Source: Microbacteriaceae bacterium | Lineage (GTDB): Bacteria > Actinomycetota > Actinomycetes > Actinomycetales > Microbacteriaceae | Assembly (NCBI GenBank): GCA_947443745.1 | Contig: CANEXL010000002.1 | Span: 1-64,000, forward strand | Reading direction: 5' to 3' | Length of the DNA stretch: 64,000 nt | In this document: positions 9,603 through 16,883 of the stretch, piece by piece | Layout of the letters: the number at the start of each line of letters is the position of its first letter | How positions within the stretch are numbered: the stretch's first letter is position 1 | Program-made: the position numbers and the translations under genes | Notes under the pieces: generated by a model | Seen by the model: only the letters and a program-made list of their open reading frames with translations | Database searches by the model: none | What the model was told of the DNA's origin: nothing

Positions 9603-10898
9603 GTGATTGACCCCGTTGTTTTACGCGAAAACCCTGATGTCCTCCGACGTTCGCAGGAGGCTCGTGGCGCGGCCGTTTCGCTGGTAGATGATGCCATCGA
9701 GGCTGACCTCGCTCGCCGTGCTGCCCTCTCCACGTTCGAGGAGCTCCGCGCGGAACAGAACGTGTTCAGTAAGAAGGTCGGTCAAGCTGCCGGCGACGAG
9801 AAGAAGGCGTTGCTCGCCGAAGTTCAGCAGCTTTCAGCAAAAGTCAAAGATGCCAGTGCCGTGGTTGTCGAGGTCGAAGCGGCCTACGACATCGCCGTGC
9901 GCAAGATTGCCAACCCCGTTCTCGATGGCGTTCCCGCCGGTGGCGAGGAGAAATTCGTCACCCTGCGCGAGGTCGGAACCATCCCCACGTTCGACTTCGA
10001 ACCTCGGGATCACCTCGAGCTGGGCGAAATGCTCGGCGCCATCGACATTGCTCGTGGTACCAAGGTATCGGGTGCTCGTTTCTACTTCTTGAGGGGAATC
10101 GGAGCCCGTCTTGAGCTGGCCCTGATGAACATGGCCCTCGACCGCGCGCTCGAAGCCGGATTCATTCCCCTTATTACGCCCACGCTCGTGCGCCCCGAAA
10201 TCATGGAGGGCACCGGCTTCCTCGGCGAGCACGCCGATGAGATTTACTACCTGCCCGCCGATGACCTGTACCTCACCGGCACAAGCGAGGTCGCGCTCGC
10301 CGGCTACCACTCCGACGAGATTCTCGACATGACAGGCGGCCCCCTGCGCTACGCCGGCTGGTCGACCTGCTACCGCCGCGAAGCTGGCTCGGGGGGCAAG
10401 GACACCCGGGGCATCATCCGGGTACATCAATTCAACAAGCTCGAAATGTTTGTGTACACGACACCGGATGAGGCCGAAACCGAGCACCAGCGCCTCGTTG
10501 CCTGGCAGGAGGGCATGCTGCAGAGCCTGGGCCTCTCGTACCGTGTTATTGATGTTGCCGCCGGCGATCTGGGTTCCAGTGCCGCCCGCAAGTTCGACAT
10601 TGAAGCGTGGGTTCCGACTCAGGATGCGTTCCGCGAGCTCACCAGCACCTCCAACTGCACGACGTACCAGGCACGCCGCCTCGACACGCGTTACCGCGGA
10701 GAGAACGGCAAGACCACACCGGTCGCCACCCTCAACGGAACGCTGGCCACGACGCGCTGGCTTGTCGCCATTCTCGAAACCCACCAGCAAGCCGACGGAT
10801 CGGTCATCGTTCCCGAAGCGCTTCGCCCCTACCTGGGTGGCCTCGAGGTTATGACGCCGTTGGCCCCCCTGACACCATCGACCCCGGTCACCGCCTAA
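9603..10898 (+). CDS. serS: Seryl-tRNA synthetase
   Basis: A 431-residue class II aminoacyl-tRNA synthetase. The N-terminal coiled-coil tRNA-binding arm (residues about 1-110, starting [18 protein letters not shown]) precedes the catalytic core. Motif 2 is [18 protein letters not shown] followed by [13 protein letters not shown]; motif 3 is in the [13 protein letters not shown] region. Start is GTG. A tRNA-Ser(UGA) gene, its substrate, lies about 0.9 kb downstream, a familiar arrangement in actinobacteria. It overlaps the HAD gene by one base in TAATG, indicating translational coupling. Confidence 0.97.
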   Translation: MIDPVVLRENPDVLRRSQEARGAAVSLVDDAIEADLARRAALSTFEELRAEQNVFSKKVGQAAGDEKKALLAEVQQLSAKVKDASAVVVEVEAAYDIAVRKIANPVLDGVPAGGEEKFVTLREVGTIPTFDFEPRDHLELGEMLGAIDIARGTKVSGARFYFLRGIGARLELALMNMALDRALEAGFIPLITPTLVRPEIMEGTGFLGEHADEIYYLPADDLYLTGTSEVALAGYHSDEILDMTGGPLRYAGWSTCYRREAGSGGKDTRGIIRVHQFNKLEMFVYTTPDEAETEHQRLVAWQEGMLQSLGLSYRVIDVAAGDLGSSAARKFDIEAWVPTQDAFRELTSTSNCTTYQARRLDTRYRGENGKTTPVATLNGTLATTRWLVAILETHQQADGSVIVPEALRPYLGGLEVMTPLAPLTPSTPVTA

Positions 10899-11710
10899 TG
10901 CGCGTTGCCGACGATCAGCGCCTGCTCATTGCGCTCGATATTGATGGCACGTTGCTGTCCGAGCGCGAGGACATCACCGAAGAGGTTCGCTTTCAGGTGA
11001 CGCGTGTTGCCAACCTGGGCCACGAAGTCATGCTGGCCACCGGGCGTTCCTCCCGGGAGACGTTGCCCGTTCTGAACCGCCTCGGCCTCACCCCCGAATG
11101 GGTGGTGTGTTCCAACGGCGCCATCACGCTGCGCAAAGATGCCATGGCATCGCAGGGATACCGGGTGGAGTACGTCGAAACATTTAACCCGGAGAACGTG
11201 CTGCGCACCATCCAGCCGCATCTTCCCGACGGTCGTTATGCCGTGGAAGACGACAAGGGCGACTATTACTACACGCAGGCTTTTCCGGGCGTTGACGTCA
11301 CCAATGCCACCCACAAGGTCCCCTTCGAAGAGTTGCTTCACCGCAATGCCACCCGCGTGGTCGTCGTCTCCCCTGATCACGAGACGGAGGACTTTCTCGC
11401 CGTCGTTGAGAGGATGGGCCTTCAGCGCGTCAGCTATTCCATTGGCTGGACCGCCTGGCTCGATATTTCACCGGATGGTGTCAACAAGGCAACAGCCTTG
11501 GAACGCGTTCGGCAACACCTTGACATCTCGCGTTCTCGCGTTGTTGCCGTTGGAGATGGGCGCAATGACATCGAAATGCTGGAGTGGGCGGCGAGTATGG
11601 GCCGCGCCGTCGCCATGGGGCAATCCCCCGAAGAGGTCATTGCGGTCGCGACAGAAACCTGTGGCACGGTCATCGAAAACGGTCTCGCCGACGCCCTGGC
11701 TCTGATCTAA
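10898..11710 (+). CDS. Cof-type HAD-superfamily phosphatase
   Basis: A 270-residue protein; the ATG at 10898 overlaps the serS stop (TAATG), so the longer track ORF starting inside serS is rejected. HAD motif I is LDIDGTLL near the N terminus, motif II ATGRSS, and motif IV GDGRNDIEML near the C terminus, with a C2-type cap between. Family members hydrolyse small phosphorylated metabolites, often sugar phosphates; the substrate cannot be predicted. It is co-transcribed with serS. Confidence 0.9.
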   Translation: MRVADDQRLLIALDIDGTLLSEREDITEEVRFQVTRVANLGHEVMLATGRSSRETLPVLNRLGLTPEWVVCSNGAITLRKDAMASQGYRVEYVETFNPENVLRTIQPHLPDGRYAVEDDKGDYYYTQAFPGVDVTNATHKVPFEELLHRNATRVVVVSPDHETEDFLAVVERMGLQRVSYSIGWTAWLDISPDGVNKATALERVRQHLDISRSRVVAVGDGRNDIEMLEWAASMGRAVAMGQSPEEVIAVATETCGTVIENGLADALALI

Positions 11711-11814
11711 AAAGGTCTTTCAGGTTTCATGCAGGATGCTCTGAAATCCTAAGAGCTGTCGTCGGGTAGAATCGAGCGGTCGTCTGAAGCACCTTTTTGG
11801 TGTGTCAGATAACG

Positions 11815-11902
11815 GGAGGGCTGTCCGAGCGGCCGATGGAGCTGGTCTTGAAAACCAGTGAACAGAAATGTTTCGTGGGTTCGAATCCCACGCCCTCCGC
11901 CA
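11815..11902 (+). tRNA. tRNA-Ser(UGA)
   Basis: The acceptor GGAGGGC pairs with GCCCTCC, followed by discriminator G and an encoded CCA. The anticodon stem CTGGT/ACCAG encloses anticodon TGA at 11849-11851. A long variable arm and a T-arm with GTTCGAATC mark a class II tRNA. A -10-like TAGAAT lies at 11767-11772. Confidence 0.97.
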
Positions 11903-11946
11903 GCTTTACGGCATCACGACACAACTGAGACCGCAAGGGGATACAT

Positions 11947-13206
11947 ATGAGTGACGAGCCACGCACCCGCGCTCGGAGGGTTCACCGCGATTCCGGCGTT
12001 GTGCGCCATGGGCGCCAGCACACTCGCGGCCCCATCCGCACACTCCTCGGTCTTATTGGTGCCGGGCTCGTTGTAGTTTTGGTCAGCGGCGCATCCGTTG
12101 CTGCCGTCGCCGCGTGGGACGTCGCTCGTTCCATCCAACCTGGTGTTGCGCTGGCGAATGAAGCCAGCATTCCGTCCATCGGTGAAATTGAAGGCGGCGT
12201 TAACCTGCTCTTGGTGGGCAGCGATAGCCGTGTGGGAACCGATCCCAACATCTTCGACGTCGATCCCGGCAGCGTCCTCAACGACGTTAACATGCTGCTT
12301 CACATCTCTCAGGACCACAAGAGCGCGACTGTTGTCAGCATCCCGCGTGACATGGTCGTTCACTTTCCCAACTGCCCTGACGGCGGTGGCGGCTGGACAG
12401 GCCCCATTAATGCCACTCTGAACGAGGGCGGGCTGGCATGTGTTGTGCTGACGGTCGAGGCTCTCACTGGTCTCACGATTCCTTTCGCGGCAGAAATTCA
12501 GTTCAACGGCGTCATTGAGATGGCCAATGCCATTGGTGGTGTTGATGTCTGTGTGGCCGATCCCATTCAGGATGAGTACACCCAGACCTTCCTAGACCCC
12601 GGAATTCATACGCTCTCCGGCCTCCCCGCATTACAGTTCTTGCGCACCCGCCACGGCGTGGGCGATGGCAGCGACTTGGGACGCATTTCGAACCAGCAGG
12701 TCTTTCTCTCATCGTTGGTTCGCAAACTGAAGAGTGCGTCAACTCTGACGAACCCCGTCGCTCTTTATGGTCTGGCCAAGGCTGCGGCCAGCAACATGAC
12801 CCTGTCGAACAGTCTGAACAACGTTGACACCATGGTCTCCATCGCGATGGCACTCAAAGACATTCCCCTCGACAGCATCGTGTTCGTTCAGTACCCCGGA
12901 ACCACCGGTGGTGAGGGCGTTTACTCGGGCAAAGTTCAGCCCAACGTGACGGCAGCGGCAGCGTTGTTTGACGCTATTGCGGCCGATCAGCCTGTTGGCC
13001 TTTCGGGAACCACTGGTGTTGGGTCGGTGACGGATCCAAACGCTCCGGCTCCAGCACCCGTTGACCCGGCGGCAACCCCGTCAGCAACGGATGCGGCGAC
13101 TCCGGCGACCACAGCGGCACCGGTCACCGTCTTGCCCGATGCGATCACGGGCCAGACAGCAGGTTCGTTCACATGCTCCAAGGGTCGAACGCTCGACCAG
13201 CAGTAA
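11947..13206 (+). CDS. LytR-CpsA-Psr (LCP) family cell-wall glycopolymer ligase
   Basis: A 419-residue membrane-anchored protein: a basic cytoplasmic N terminus (RARRVHR), one transmembrane helix at about 36-60, and an extracellular LCP domain. The motifs LLLVGSDSR, SIPRDMVVHFPNC, GGVDVCVADPI and LRTRHGVGDGSDLGRISNQQ hold the conserved Arg and Asp residues that bind polyprenyl pyrophosphate. The C-terminal 60 residues are Ala/Pro/Thr-rich and probably disordered. LCP proteins transfer lipid-linked polysaccharide onto peptidoglycan, so this protein could act on products of the polysaccharide cluster in this window (inference). A good ribosome site (AAGGGGA) precedes the ATG. Confidence 0.93.
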   Translation: MSDEPRTRARRVHRDSGVVRHGRQHTRGPIRTLLGLIGAGLVVVLVSGASVAAVAAWDVARSIQPGVALANEASIPSIGEIEGGVNLLLVGSDSRVGTDPNIFDVDPGSVLNDVNMLLHISQDHKSATVVSIPRDMVVHFPNCPDGGGGWTGPINATLNEGGLACVVLTVEALTGLTIPFAAEIQFNGVIEMANAIGGVDVCVADPIQDEYTQTFLDPGIHTLSGLPALQFLRTRHGVGDGSDLGRISNQQVFLSSLVRKLKSASTLTNPVALYGLAKAAASNMTLSNSLNNVDTMVSIAMALKDIPLDSIVFVQYPGTTGGEGVYSGKVQPNVTAAAALFDAIAADQPVGLSGTTGVGSVTDPNAPAPAPVDPAATPSATDAATPATTAAPVTVLPDAITGQTAGSFTCSKGRTLDQQ

Positions 13207-13272
13207 GTTTCTGGGCGTCGGCCCTGCGGTCGTCGAAGTGACGGTCGTTTTCGGGCACGCCCACGGTGTCGG

Positions 13273-13290
13273 TATGATTGCACATGTGCA
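13273..13290 (+). promoter_or_regulatory. -10-like TATGAT and perfect 12-bp palindrome before tRNA-Ser(GCU)
   Basis: TATGAT at 13273-13278 is directly followed by TGCACATGTGCA, a perfect 12-bp palindrome at 13279-13290, where transcription of the tRNA would start. The palindrome could be a regulator site or mere coincidence. Confidence 0.35.
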
Positions 13291-13311
13291 TTCGCTTTGG
13301 CGTGTGCGCGA

Positions 13312-13403
13312 GGAGTCGTCGCATAGTTCGGCCTAGTGCACCACCCTGCTAAGGTGGAGAACTCGTAAGGGTTCCGAGGGTTCAAATCCCTCCGACTCCG
13401 CCA
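13312..13403 (+). tRNA. tRNA-Ser(GCU)
   Basis: The acceptor GGAGTCG pairs with CGACTCC, with discriminator G and encoded CCA. The anticodon stem CCACC/GGTGG holds GCT at 13348-13350, and a long variable arm precedes the T-arm GAGGG-TTCAAAT-CCCTC. Its 3' end is partly duplicated about 110 bp downstream. Confidence 0.97.
13387..13401 (+). repeat. att-like direct repeat, copy 1 (inside tRNA-Ser(GCU))
   Basis: TCCCTCCGACTCCGC is the 3' T-arm strand plus acceptor strand of tRNA-Ser(GCU). An identical 15-base copy lies at 13497-13511. tRNA 3' ends are classic tyrosine-recombinase attachment sites. Confidence 0.6.
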
Positions 13404-13408
13404 ATGAG

Positions 13409-13435
13409 AAGACCGCCTGGAAGGGCGGTCTTTTT
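13409..13435 (+). terminator. Intrinsic terminator of tRNA-Ser(GCU)
   Basis: A 9-bp perfect stem AAGACCGCC/GGCGGTCTT with loop TGGAAG is followed by a T run. It begins six bases after the tRNA CCA. Confidence 0.88.
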
Positions 13436-13496
13436 CGTTGGCGGAATGAATCGGGTGGGGATTTGGGAGGAGAGCATGCTGCGCATGTTCGACGGT

Positions 13497-13511
13497 TCCC
13501 TCCGACTCCGC
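13497..13511 (+). repeat. att-like direct repeat, copy 2 (tRNA-Ser 3' end remnant)
   Basis: An exact 15-base copy of the tRNA-Ser(GCU) 3' end (TCCCTCCGACTCCGC) with GG TT just before it but no upstream tRNA body. It fits a scar of integration or an abandoned attachment site. Confidence 0.6.
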
Positions 13512-13519
13512 TCTGTGTC

Positions 13520-13563
13520 ACCCCTCTACATCCCTTTATATAAGCGGAAGTAGGGGGTTTTTC
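13520..13563 (+). terminator. Possible terminator hairpin with bulge
   Basis: ACCCC-T-CTAC can pair with GTAGGGGGT across a 20-base loop and is followed by TTTTTC. The T bulge and long loop make it weak. Confidence 0.3.
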
Positions 13564-13781
13564 TTTGCCCCGAAAAGGCAAACTGAACACGAAATGAACA
13601 CACTTTGTTTGGGGCGAGCAAGATTCAGGGCTGTTGAAAGGCCGTGTCGGGTGTCATTGAAGGCCGCGAGTGGTTTACTTCGCCACAGGTGGCCACATCG
13701 TTTTATTGTAAATTCATGGGCACTATCGATTGATTCCCGCGATGACGGTGACGCTGCCCTGCTGGTGGCTCAGCAGGAATA

Positions 13782-13811
13782 ATTGCTTGGAAAGTTATAA
13801 CACTGTACACT
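13782..13811 (+). promoter_or_regulatory. abiE promoter giving a near-leaderless transcript
   Basis: The -35-like TTGCTT, a 17-bp spacer and the -10-like TACACT end 8 bases before the abiEi ATG, placing the start site next to the start codon. No ribosome site precedes the ATG, which fits leaderless initiation, common in actinobacteria. Confidence 0.5.
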
Positions 13812-13819
13812 TTACAAGT

Positions 13820-14587
13820 ATGAAGGCGGCGGAGATTGATGCAACCCTCGGGGAAATCTCCGCGGGTCAATGGGGCATGCTCACTGCACACCAAGCTCGC
13901 GCCCGCGGCATCAATCGTTCCAACCTCGCCCACCGAGAGGCGGACGGAAGGCTGGAACGGCTAACTCACGGGGTGTACCGGCAGGGTGGTTCTCCCTCCC
14001 TCCCCCTTGACGATCTCAGGGCTGCGTGGCTCTCCACGAACCCAGAGAAGCTCGCATACGAACGCACTGCAGACCCAGACGTCGTTATTGGTTCGGCTGC
14101 GGCAGCCCTCGTCCATGAAATAGGTGACATTGATCCACTTCCGTACCGACTGATTACGCGGGATCGCCGTCAGACGCAACGGCACGAGATTGCTTACAGT
14201 CAACGTTCACTTGATGCGCAGGACGTCACCGTTCGCGACGGTCTGCCGGTGACCACTGTGGAGCGCACGATTGCCGATCTCCTTCGAGACTATGGAGACA
14301 TCTCACTCGTGGCGGATGCCCTCCGTGAAGCAACACGCAAGGATCGGACGCTCAATGAAGCCCGCCTCGCCCAACTCCTCGCCCCGCTTGCCGAGCGTTA
14401 TGGGCACCCCGAAGGAAAAGGGGAGGCCTTGCTCAATCAGCTCCTCACGGCAGCAGGACTTGACGTCGTGTCGAGAGCGCGACGGGTTCTTCAAGATGCT
14501 GCATTAGCGGAGGCCGTTCAAGAGATTCTTGCGGAGGTAGCGCCACCTTCCCCGGGCAGAGTGAGAGCGAGAGAGGGTCACAAGTGA
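13820..14587 (+). CDS. abiEi: AbiEi-type antitoxin (type IV toxin-antitoxin)
   Basis: A 255-residue protein from the ATG at 13820; the track ORF adds 30 unlikely residues. The N-terminal winged helix-turn-helix (WGMLTAHQARARGINRSNL, then GRLERLTHGVYR at about 47-58) and the following AbiEi C-terminal domain (DDLRAAWL, GLPVTTVERTIADLL) are typical of the AbiEi/Rv2827c group. These proteins repress their own operon and block the toxin without binding it stably. Its stop overlaps the toxin's GTG start (GTGA). It lies in the accessory patch beside tRNA-Ser(GCU). Confidence 0.85.
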   Translation: MKAAEIDATLGEISAGQWGMLTAHQARARGINRSNLAHREADGRLERLTHGVYRQGGSPSLPLDDLRAAWLSTNPEKLAYERTADPDVVIGSAAAALVHEIGDIDPLPYRLITRDRRQTQRHEIAYSQRSLDAQDVTVRDGLPVTTVERTIADLLRDYGDISLVADALREATRKDRTLNEARLAQLLAPLAERYGHPEGKGEALLNQLLTAAGLDVVSRARRVLQDAALAEAVQEILAEVAPPSPGRVRAREGHK

Positions 14588-15501
14588 ATAACTTCGCTTC
14601 CGGCCGAGCAATGTCCGCCGCCGTCACGCTCGCTGCCCAAAAAGCAGCCGGAGGCAGAGGAAAGGTCGATGTAAAACGCAACGTCGACCAAGCCTTTTAC
14701 GACAGATTTCTGTGCCGCATCTTCTCCGAGAAGGATGGCCCCTTCCTGCTCAAGGGAGGTACCCGCATGCTCGCGGCCGTTCCGAACGGCCGGGCAACGA
14801 AGGACGTCGATCTGGAGGCACGAGAGCACACGCTTGAGGCCGCCATATCGAACCTGACGCGTTTGGCCGGAATCGATCTTGGAGACTTTCTCGTCTTCAC
14901 GTACACAGGGCACAAGGACGCGGGTGGGGAAAACCAGCCCAACGTTCAGGCTGCTGCGGTGAAGTTTGATGTCACAATCGTAGGCCTTGGAAGGCAAAGC
15001 CCCCTCAGAGTGGACCTTGCCATGCATCTGCGCCCTAACGCAATCGTGGTGAGAAGCGCTCCCGCGTTCCGACTCGAAATCCCTGAGTTCAAGACTTTCG
15101 ACTACGCCATGATCACCATTGAAGATCAGATTGCCGACAAGGTCTGCGCCATCATGTCTGAATACGGTGTCGGCGCGCAGGGCTCATCTCGCGCGAAGGA
15201 TCTCGTAGACATCGTCATCTTGGCCCTGAACCAAGAAATTGGTGCCACCAGCCTGCGCCAGGCTATTCGAGCCGAGGCCACGAATCGTGCCCTTCCACTC
15301 TTCGATTCAATTAGCGTTCCAGAAGCCATTCGCGACGGTTACGCGAAACTGGCGTCCACCGTCACGCCGATTGATGGCTTTCGAACATGGGCCGAGGCGG
15401 CCGCTCTGGTCAACCTGCTTATCGAGCCCATCTTGAGCGACCGCGTTGTCCATGGACTCTGGTCCCCCAATCATCGGGCGTGGCTACCCTCGTTGACGTA
15501 A
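14584..15501 (+). CDS. abiEii: AbiEii-type nucleotidyltransferase toxin
   Basis: A 305-residue protein of the AbiEii/AbiGii (DUF1814) nucleotidyltransferase family. The core motif is LLKGGTRMLAAVP followed by ATKDVDLEA (about residues 58-82), the GG...DxD arrangement. Later conserved pieces are VKFDVTIVG, MITIEDQIADKVCAIM and RAKDLVDIVILAL, matching the family's K/D motif region. Members add nucleotides to tRNA acceptor ends and stop translation, or act as abortive-infection toxins. The GTG start overlaps abiEi by 4 bases. No disabling change is visible. Confidence 0.88.
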   Translation: MNNFASGRAMSAAVTLAAQKAAGGRGKVDVKRNVDQAFYDRFLCRIFSEKDGPFLLKGGTRMLAAVPNGRATKDVDLEAREHTLEAAISNLTRLAGIDLGDFLVFTYTGHKDAGGENQPNVQAAAVKFDVTIVGLGRQSPLRVDLAMHLRPNAIVVRSAPAFRLEIPEFKTFDYAMITIEDQIADKVCAIMSEYGVGAQGSSRAKDLVDIVILALNQEIGATSLRQAIRAEATNRALPLFDSISVPEAIRDGYAKLASTVTPIDGFRTWAEAAALVNLLIEPILSDRVVHGLWSPNHRAWLPSLT

Positions 15502-15504
15502 ACG

Positions 15505-15650
15505 CTACAGAACGTTTTCCGTTGCCAAAGGGGAAGCCGCACGATAGGCGGCATCTAGAGCAGTAGAGACGCTGTCGAGGTCATCGTCGAAGAGGTCAGA
15601 GTAGACATCGAGGGTCATTGCGGCAGAGGGTTTTCGCCTCAAAAAGCTCA
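15505..15650 (-). pseudogene. C-terminal remnant of a tyrosine recombinase (phage-type integrase)
   Basis: Not in the ORF track. Read on the minus strand this stretch gives SAAMTLDVYSDLFDDDLD and then SVSTALDAAYRAA before a TAG at 15505-15507. That is the hallmark end of actinobacterial integrases, including the nucleophile Tyr in TLDVY. Upstream the expected LGHAS motif is replaced by LRRKP, and an in-frame TAA occurs near 15651, where the GNAT gene ends, so the catalytic Arg and His box are gone. It is therefore an inactive stump, probably left by a deletion that brought the GNAT gene next to it. Confidence 0.8.
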
Positions 15651-16118
15651 GATGAGGTTCTTAAGCATCTTCACCGAAGTTGTTTCGTACCCAAGTGAGT
15701 CGTAGAGGCCCCGGGCGCGGGTGTTGAATCCGAAGACGCTCAGGCCGAGAGAATGCGCACCATGTGAGCGCGCGTATTCCTCACCGAGGAGCATGGCCGC
15801 TTTCCCAAATCCCTGACCACGCTCTTCAGGGTTGATGACAACGTCCCAGACCCACCACGCCCCCGGATCGGCGCTGACATCCTGTCCGATCCACAGGTAG
15901 CCCACGGCTGCACCCGCCTCGTTAATGATGTGAAAGACCTCATTGCCAGGGCTGCAAGCACCATCCGGGAACGAACGAGCCATGCTCTCGGCCGCGATGC
16001 GCTGAGCGTCCTCGACCGCTCGGCCCTGGGTAACTAAATCGCTGACGTATTCGGCGCAGCTGCGCTCCAGCCACGACAGGAATTCGCTAGTGAGGATTCG
16101 CTGAAGGGTCACAGTCAT
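15648..16118 (-). CDS. GNAT-family N-acetyltransferase
   Basis: A 156-residue GNAT protein. The central motif A, EERGQGFGKAAMLLGEEYAR at about 95-114, is the acetyl-CoA pyrophosphate loop, preceded by the beta-4 strand WVWDVVINP and followed by GLSVFGFNTRARGLYDSLGYE, the usual C-terminal strand-helix. The substrate is unknown. A fair ribosome site (GGAAGG) precedes the ATG. It lies inside the accessory patch, directly upstream of the integrase stump on the same strand. Confidence 0.88.
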   Translation of the reverse strand: MTVTLQRILTSEFLSWLERSCAEYVSDLVTQGRAVEDAQRIAAESMARSFPDGACSPGNEVFHIINEAGAAVGYLWIGQDVSADPGAWWVWDVVINPEERGQGFGKAAMLLGEEYARSHGAHSLGLSVFGFNTRARGLYDSLGYETTSVKMLKNLI

Positions 16119-16270
16119 TTCTCAATCCTTCCAGACACCAATCTCCACAAGTGCCAGCCGAAGATTGCCACACCGCCACTCCGCCACCCTGCTCTGGCCG
16201 AATTACATTCGGATTGCGTGCTGCCCCCTGTGGGGTCGTGCCTGAAGCCATGCCGCTCGACCAAATGAGT

Positions 16271-16298
16271 CATGTTCTGTAAGCTAATTGTAAACATG
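16271..16298. promoter_or_regulatory. Inverted repeat upstream of relBE, possible RelB operator
   Basis: CATGTT and AACATG are perfect inverted hexamers separated by 16 bases, ending 25 bases before the relB-like ATG in an AT-rich stretch. RHH antitoxins bind such repeats; the assignment is positional inference. Confidence 0.4.
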
Positions 16299-16323
16299 TC
16301 TTATTTGTGTCGAAAGGAACCAA

Positions 16324-16545
16324 ATGACGATCTCGATCCGACTCACCGACGACGAAGAAGAGCGCCTCGATCAGCTCGCACGTCGCACGGGCCGCTCGAA
16401 GAGTTTCTACGTTCGCGCAGCGCTTCATGAGCACTTGGCCGAAATGGAGGATGCCTTCACTGCCGACGAGTCACTCGACGCTTTCGAGGCCGCCGGACGA
16501 CGCACCCGCCCGCTTGCGGCACTCAAGGCCGAGACTAATCTGTGA
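16324..16545 (+). CDS. relB: RelB/CopG-type ribbon-helix-helix antitoxin
   Basis: A 73-residue protein. MTISIRLTDDEEERLDQLA followed by RTGRSKSFYVRAALHEHL is a ribbon-helix-helix fold: an N-terminal beta strand for DNA contact, then two helices. The C-terminal third is the toxin-binding tail. It overlaps the RelE gene by 4 bases and should act as antitoxin and co-repressor. Ribosome site GAAAGGAA precedes the ATG. Confidence 0.88.
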   Translation: MTISIRLTDDEEERLDQLARRTGRSKSFYVRAALHEHLAEMEDAFTADESLDAFEAAGRRTRPLAALKAETNL

Positions 16546-16808
16546 CACCTCGGTGGCAGGTTGAAACCACCGAGCAGTTCGACCGTGACTTCAAAAAACT
16601 TGACCGGGCAATTCAACGACGAGTGATGGCCTACCTCGAAGAAGTAGAAAAACTAGATGATCCTCGCCAGCGCGGCAAGGGTCTCACGGCCAACCACACG
16701 GGAGTGTGGAGGTACCGAGTCGGAGATCACCGCATCCTCGCCCAGATCATCGACAACTCCTTGACCGTCCTCACCCTCACCGTTGACCATCGCAAAGATG
16801 TGTACTGA
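16542..16808 (+). CDS. relE: RelE/ParE-superfamily toxin
   Basis: An 88-residue protein beginning at a GTG inside the antitoxin stop. WQVETTEQFDRDFKKLDR, GKGLTANHTGVWRYRVGDHR and the end VDHRKDVY match the RelE fold with basic residues for mRNA binding (Lys and Arg in the middle strands) and the C-terminal HRxxVY end. RelE-type toxins cleave mRNA in the ribosomal A site. A ParE activity cannot be excluded, but the C-terminal motif favours RelE. Confidence 0.88.
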   Translation: MTPRWQVETTEQFDRDFKKLDRAIQRRVMAYLEEVEKLDDPRQRGKGLTANHTGVWRYRVGDHRILAQIIDNSLTVLTLTVDHRKDVY

Positions 16809-16883
16809 GAACTAAGAAACCTTGAGCGCTTTTAGCGGGCTCTCGACCTGCGCGGGAGCCTTGCTCGCCGTTAGGCTGAATTG

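Larger units (their letters stand above)
13436..13805. other. Intergenic stretch without a gene between tRNA-Ser(GCU) and abiEi
   Basis: About 370 bp. It contains the second att-like repeat, an imperfect hairpin followed by TTTTTC near 13520-13563, and AT-richer sequence leading to the abiE promoter. The minus-strand ORF 13333-13590 reads through the antisense of the tRNA and is spurious. Confidence 0.6.
13387..15650. mobile_element. Probable decayed integrative element at tRNA-Ser(GCU)
   Basis: The interval runs from the tRNA 3' end, through a 15-bp duplicate of it, an AbiE defence/toxin pair, and the C-terminal stump of a tyrosine recombinase. These are the pieces expected of an integrative element or prophage remnant. 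The right boundary is uncertain and may extend to the RelBE pair at 16.8 kb. No second repeat was found beyond the integrase stump. Confidence 0.45.

Noticed and set aside
9834-10790. 318-residue minus-strand ORF
   Set aside because: Antisense shadow of serS.
10607-10897. N-terminal extension of the HAD ORF into serS
   Set aside because: It is out of frame with serS and translates to low-quality sequence; the ATG in TAATG at 10898 begins the HAD fold exactly.
13333-13590. 85-residue minus-strand ORF (ends SEGFEPSEPLRVLHLSRVVH)
   Set aside because: It reads the antisense of tRNA-Ser(GCU) and its terminator; this type of ORF is a well-known spurious call at tRNA-Ser genes.
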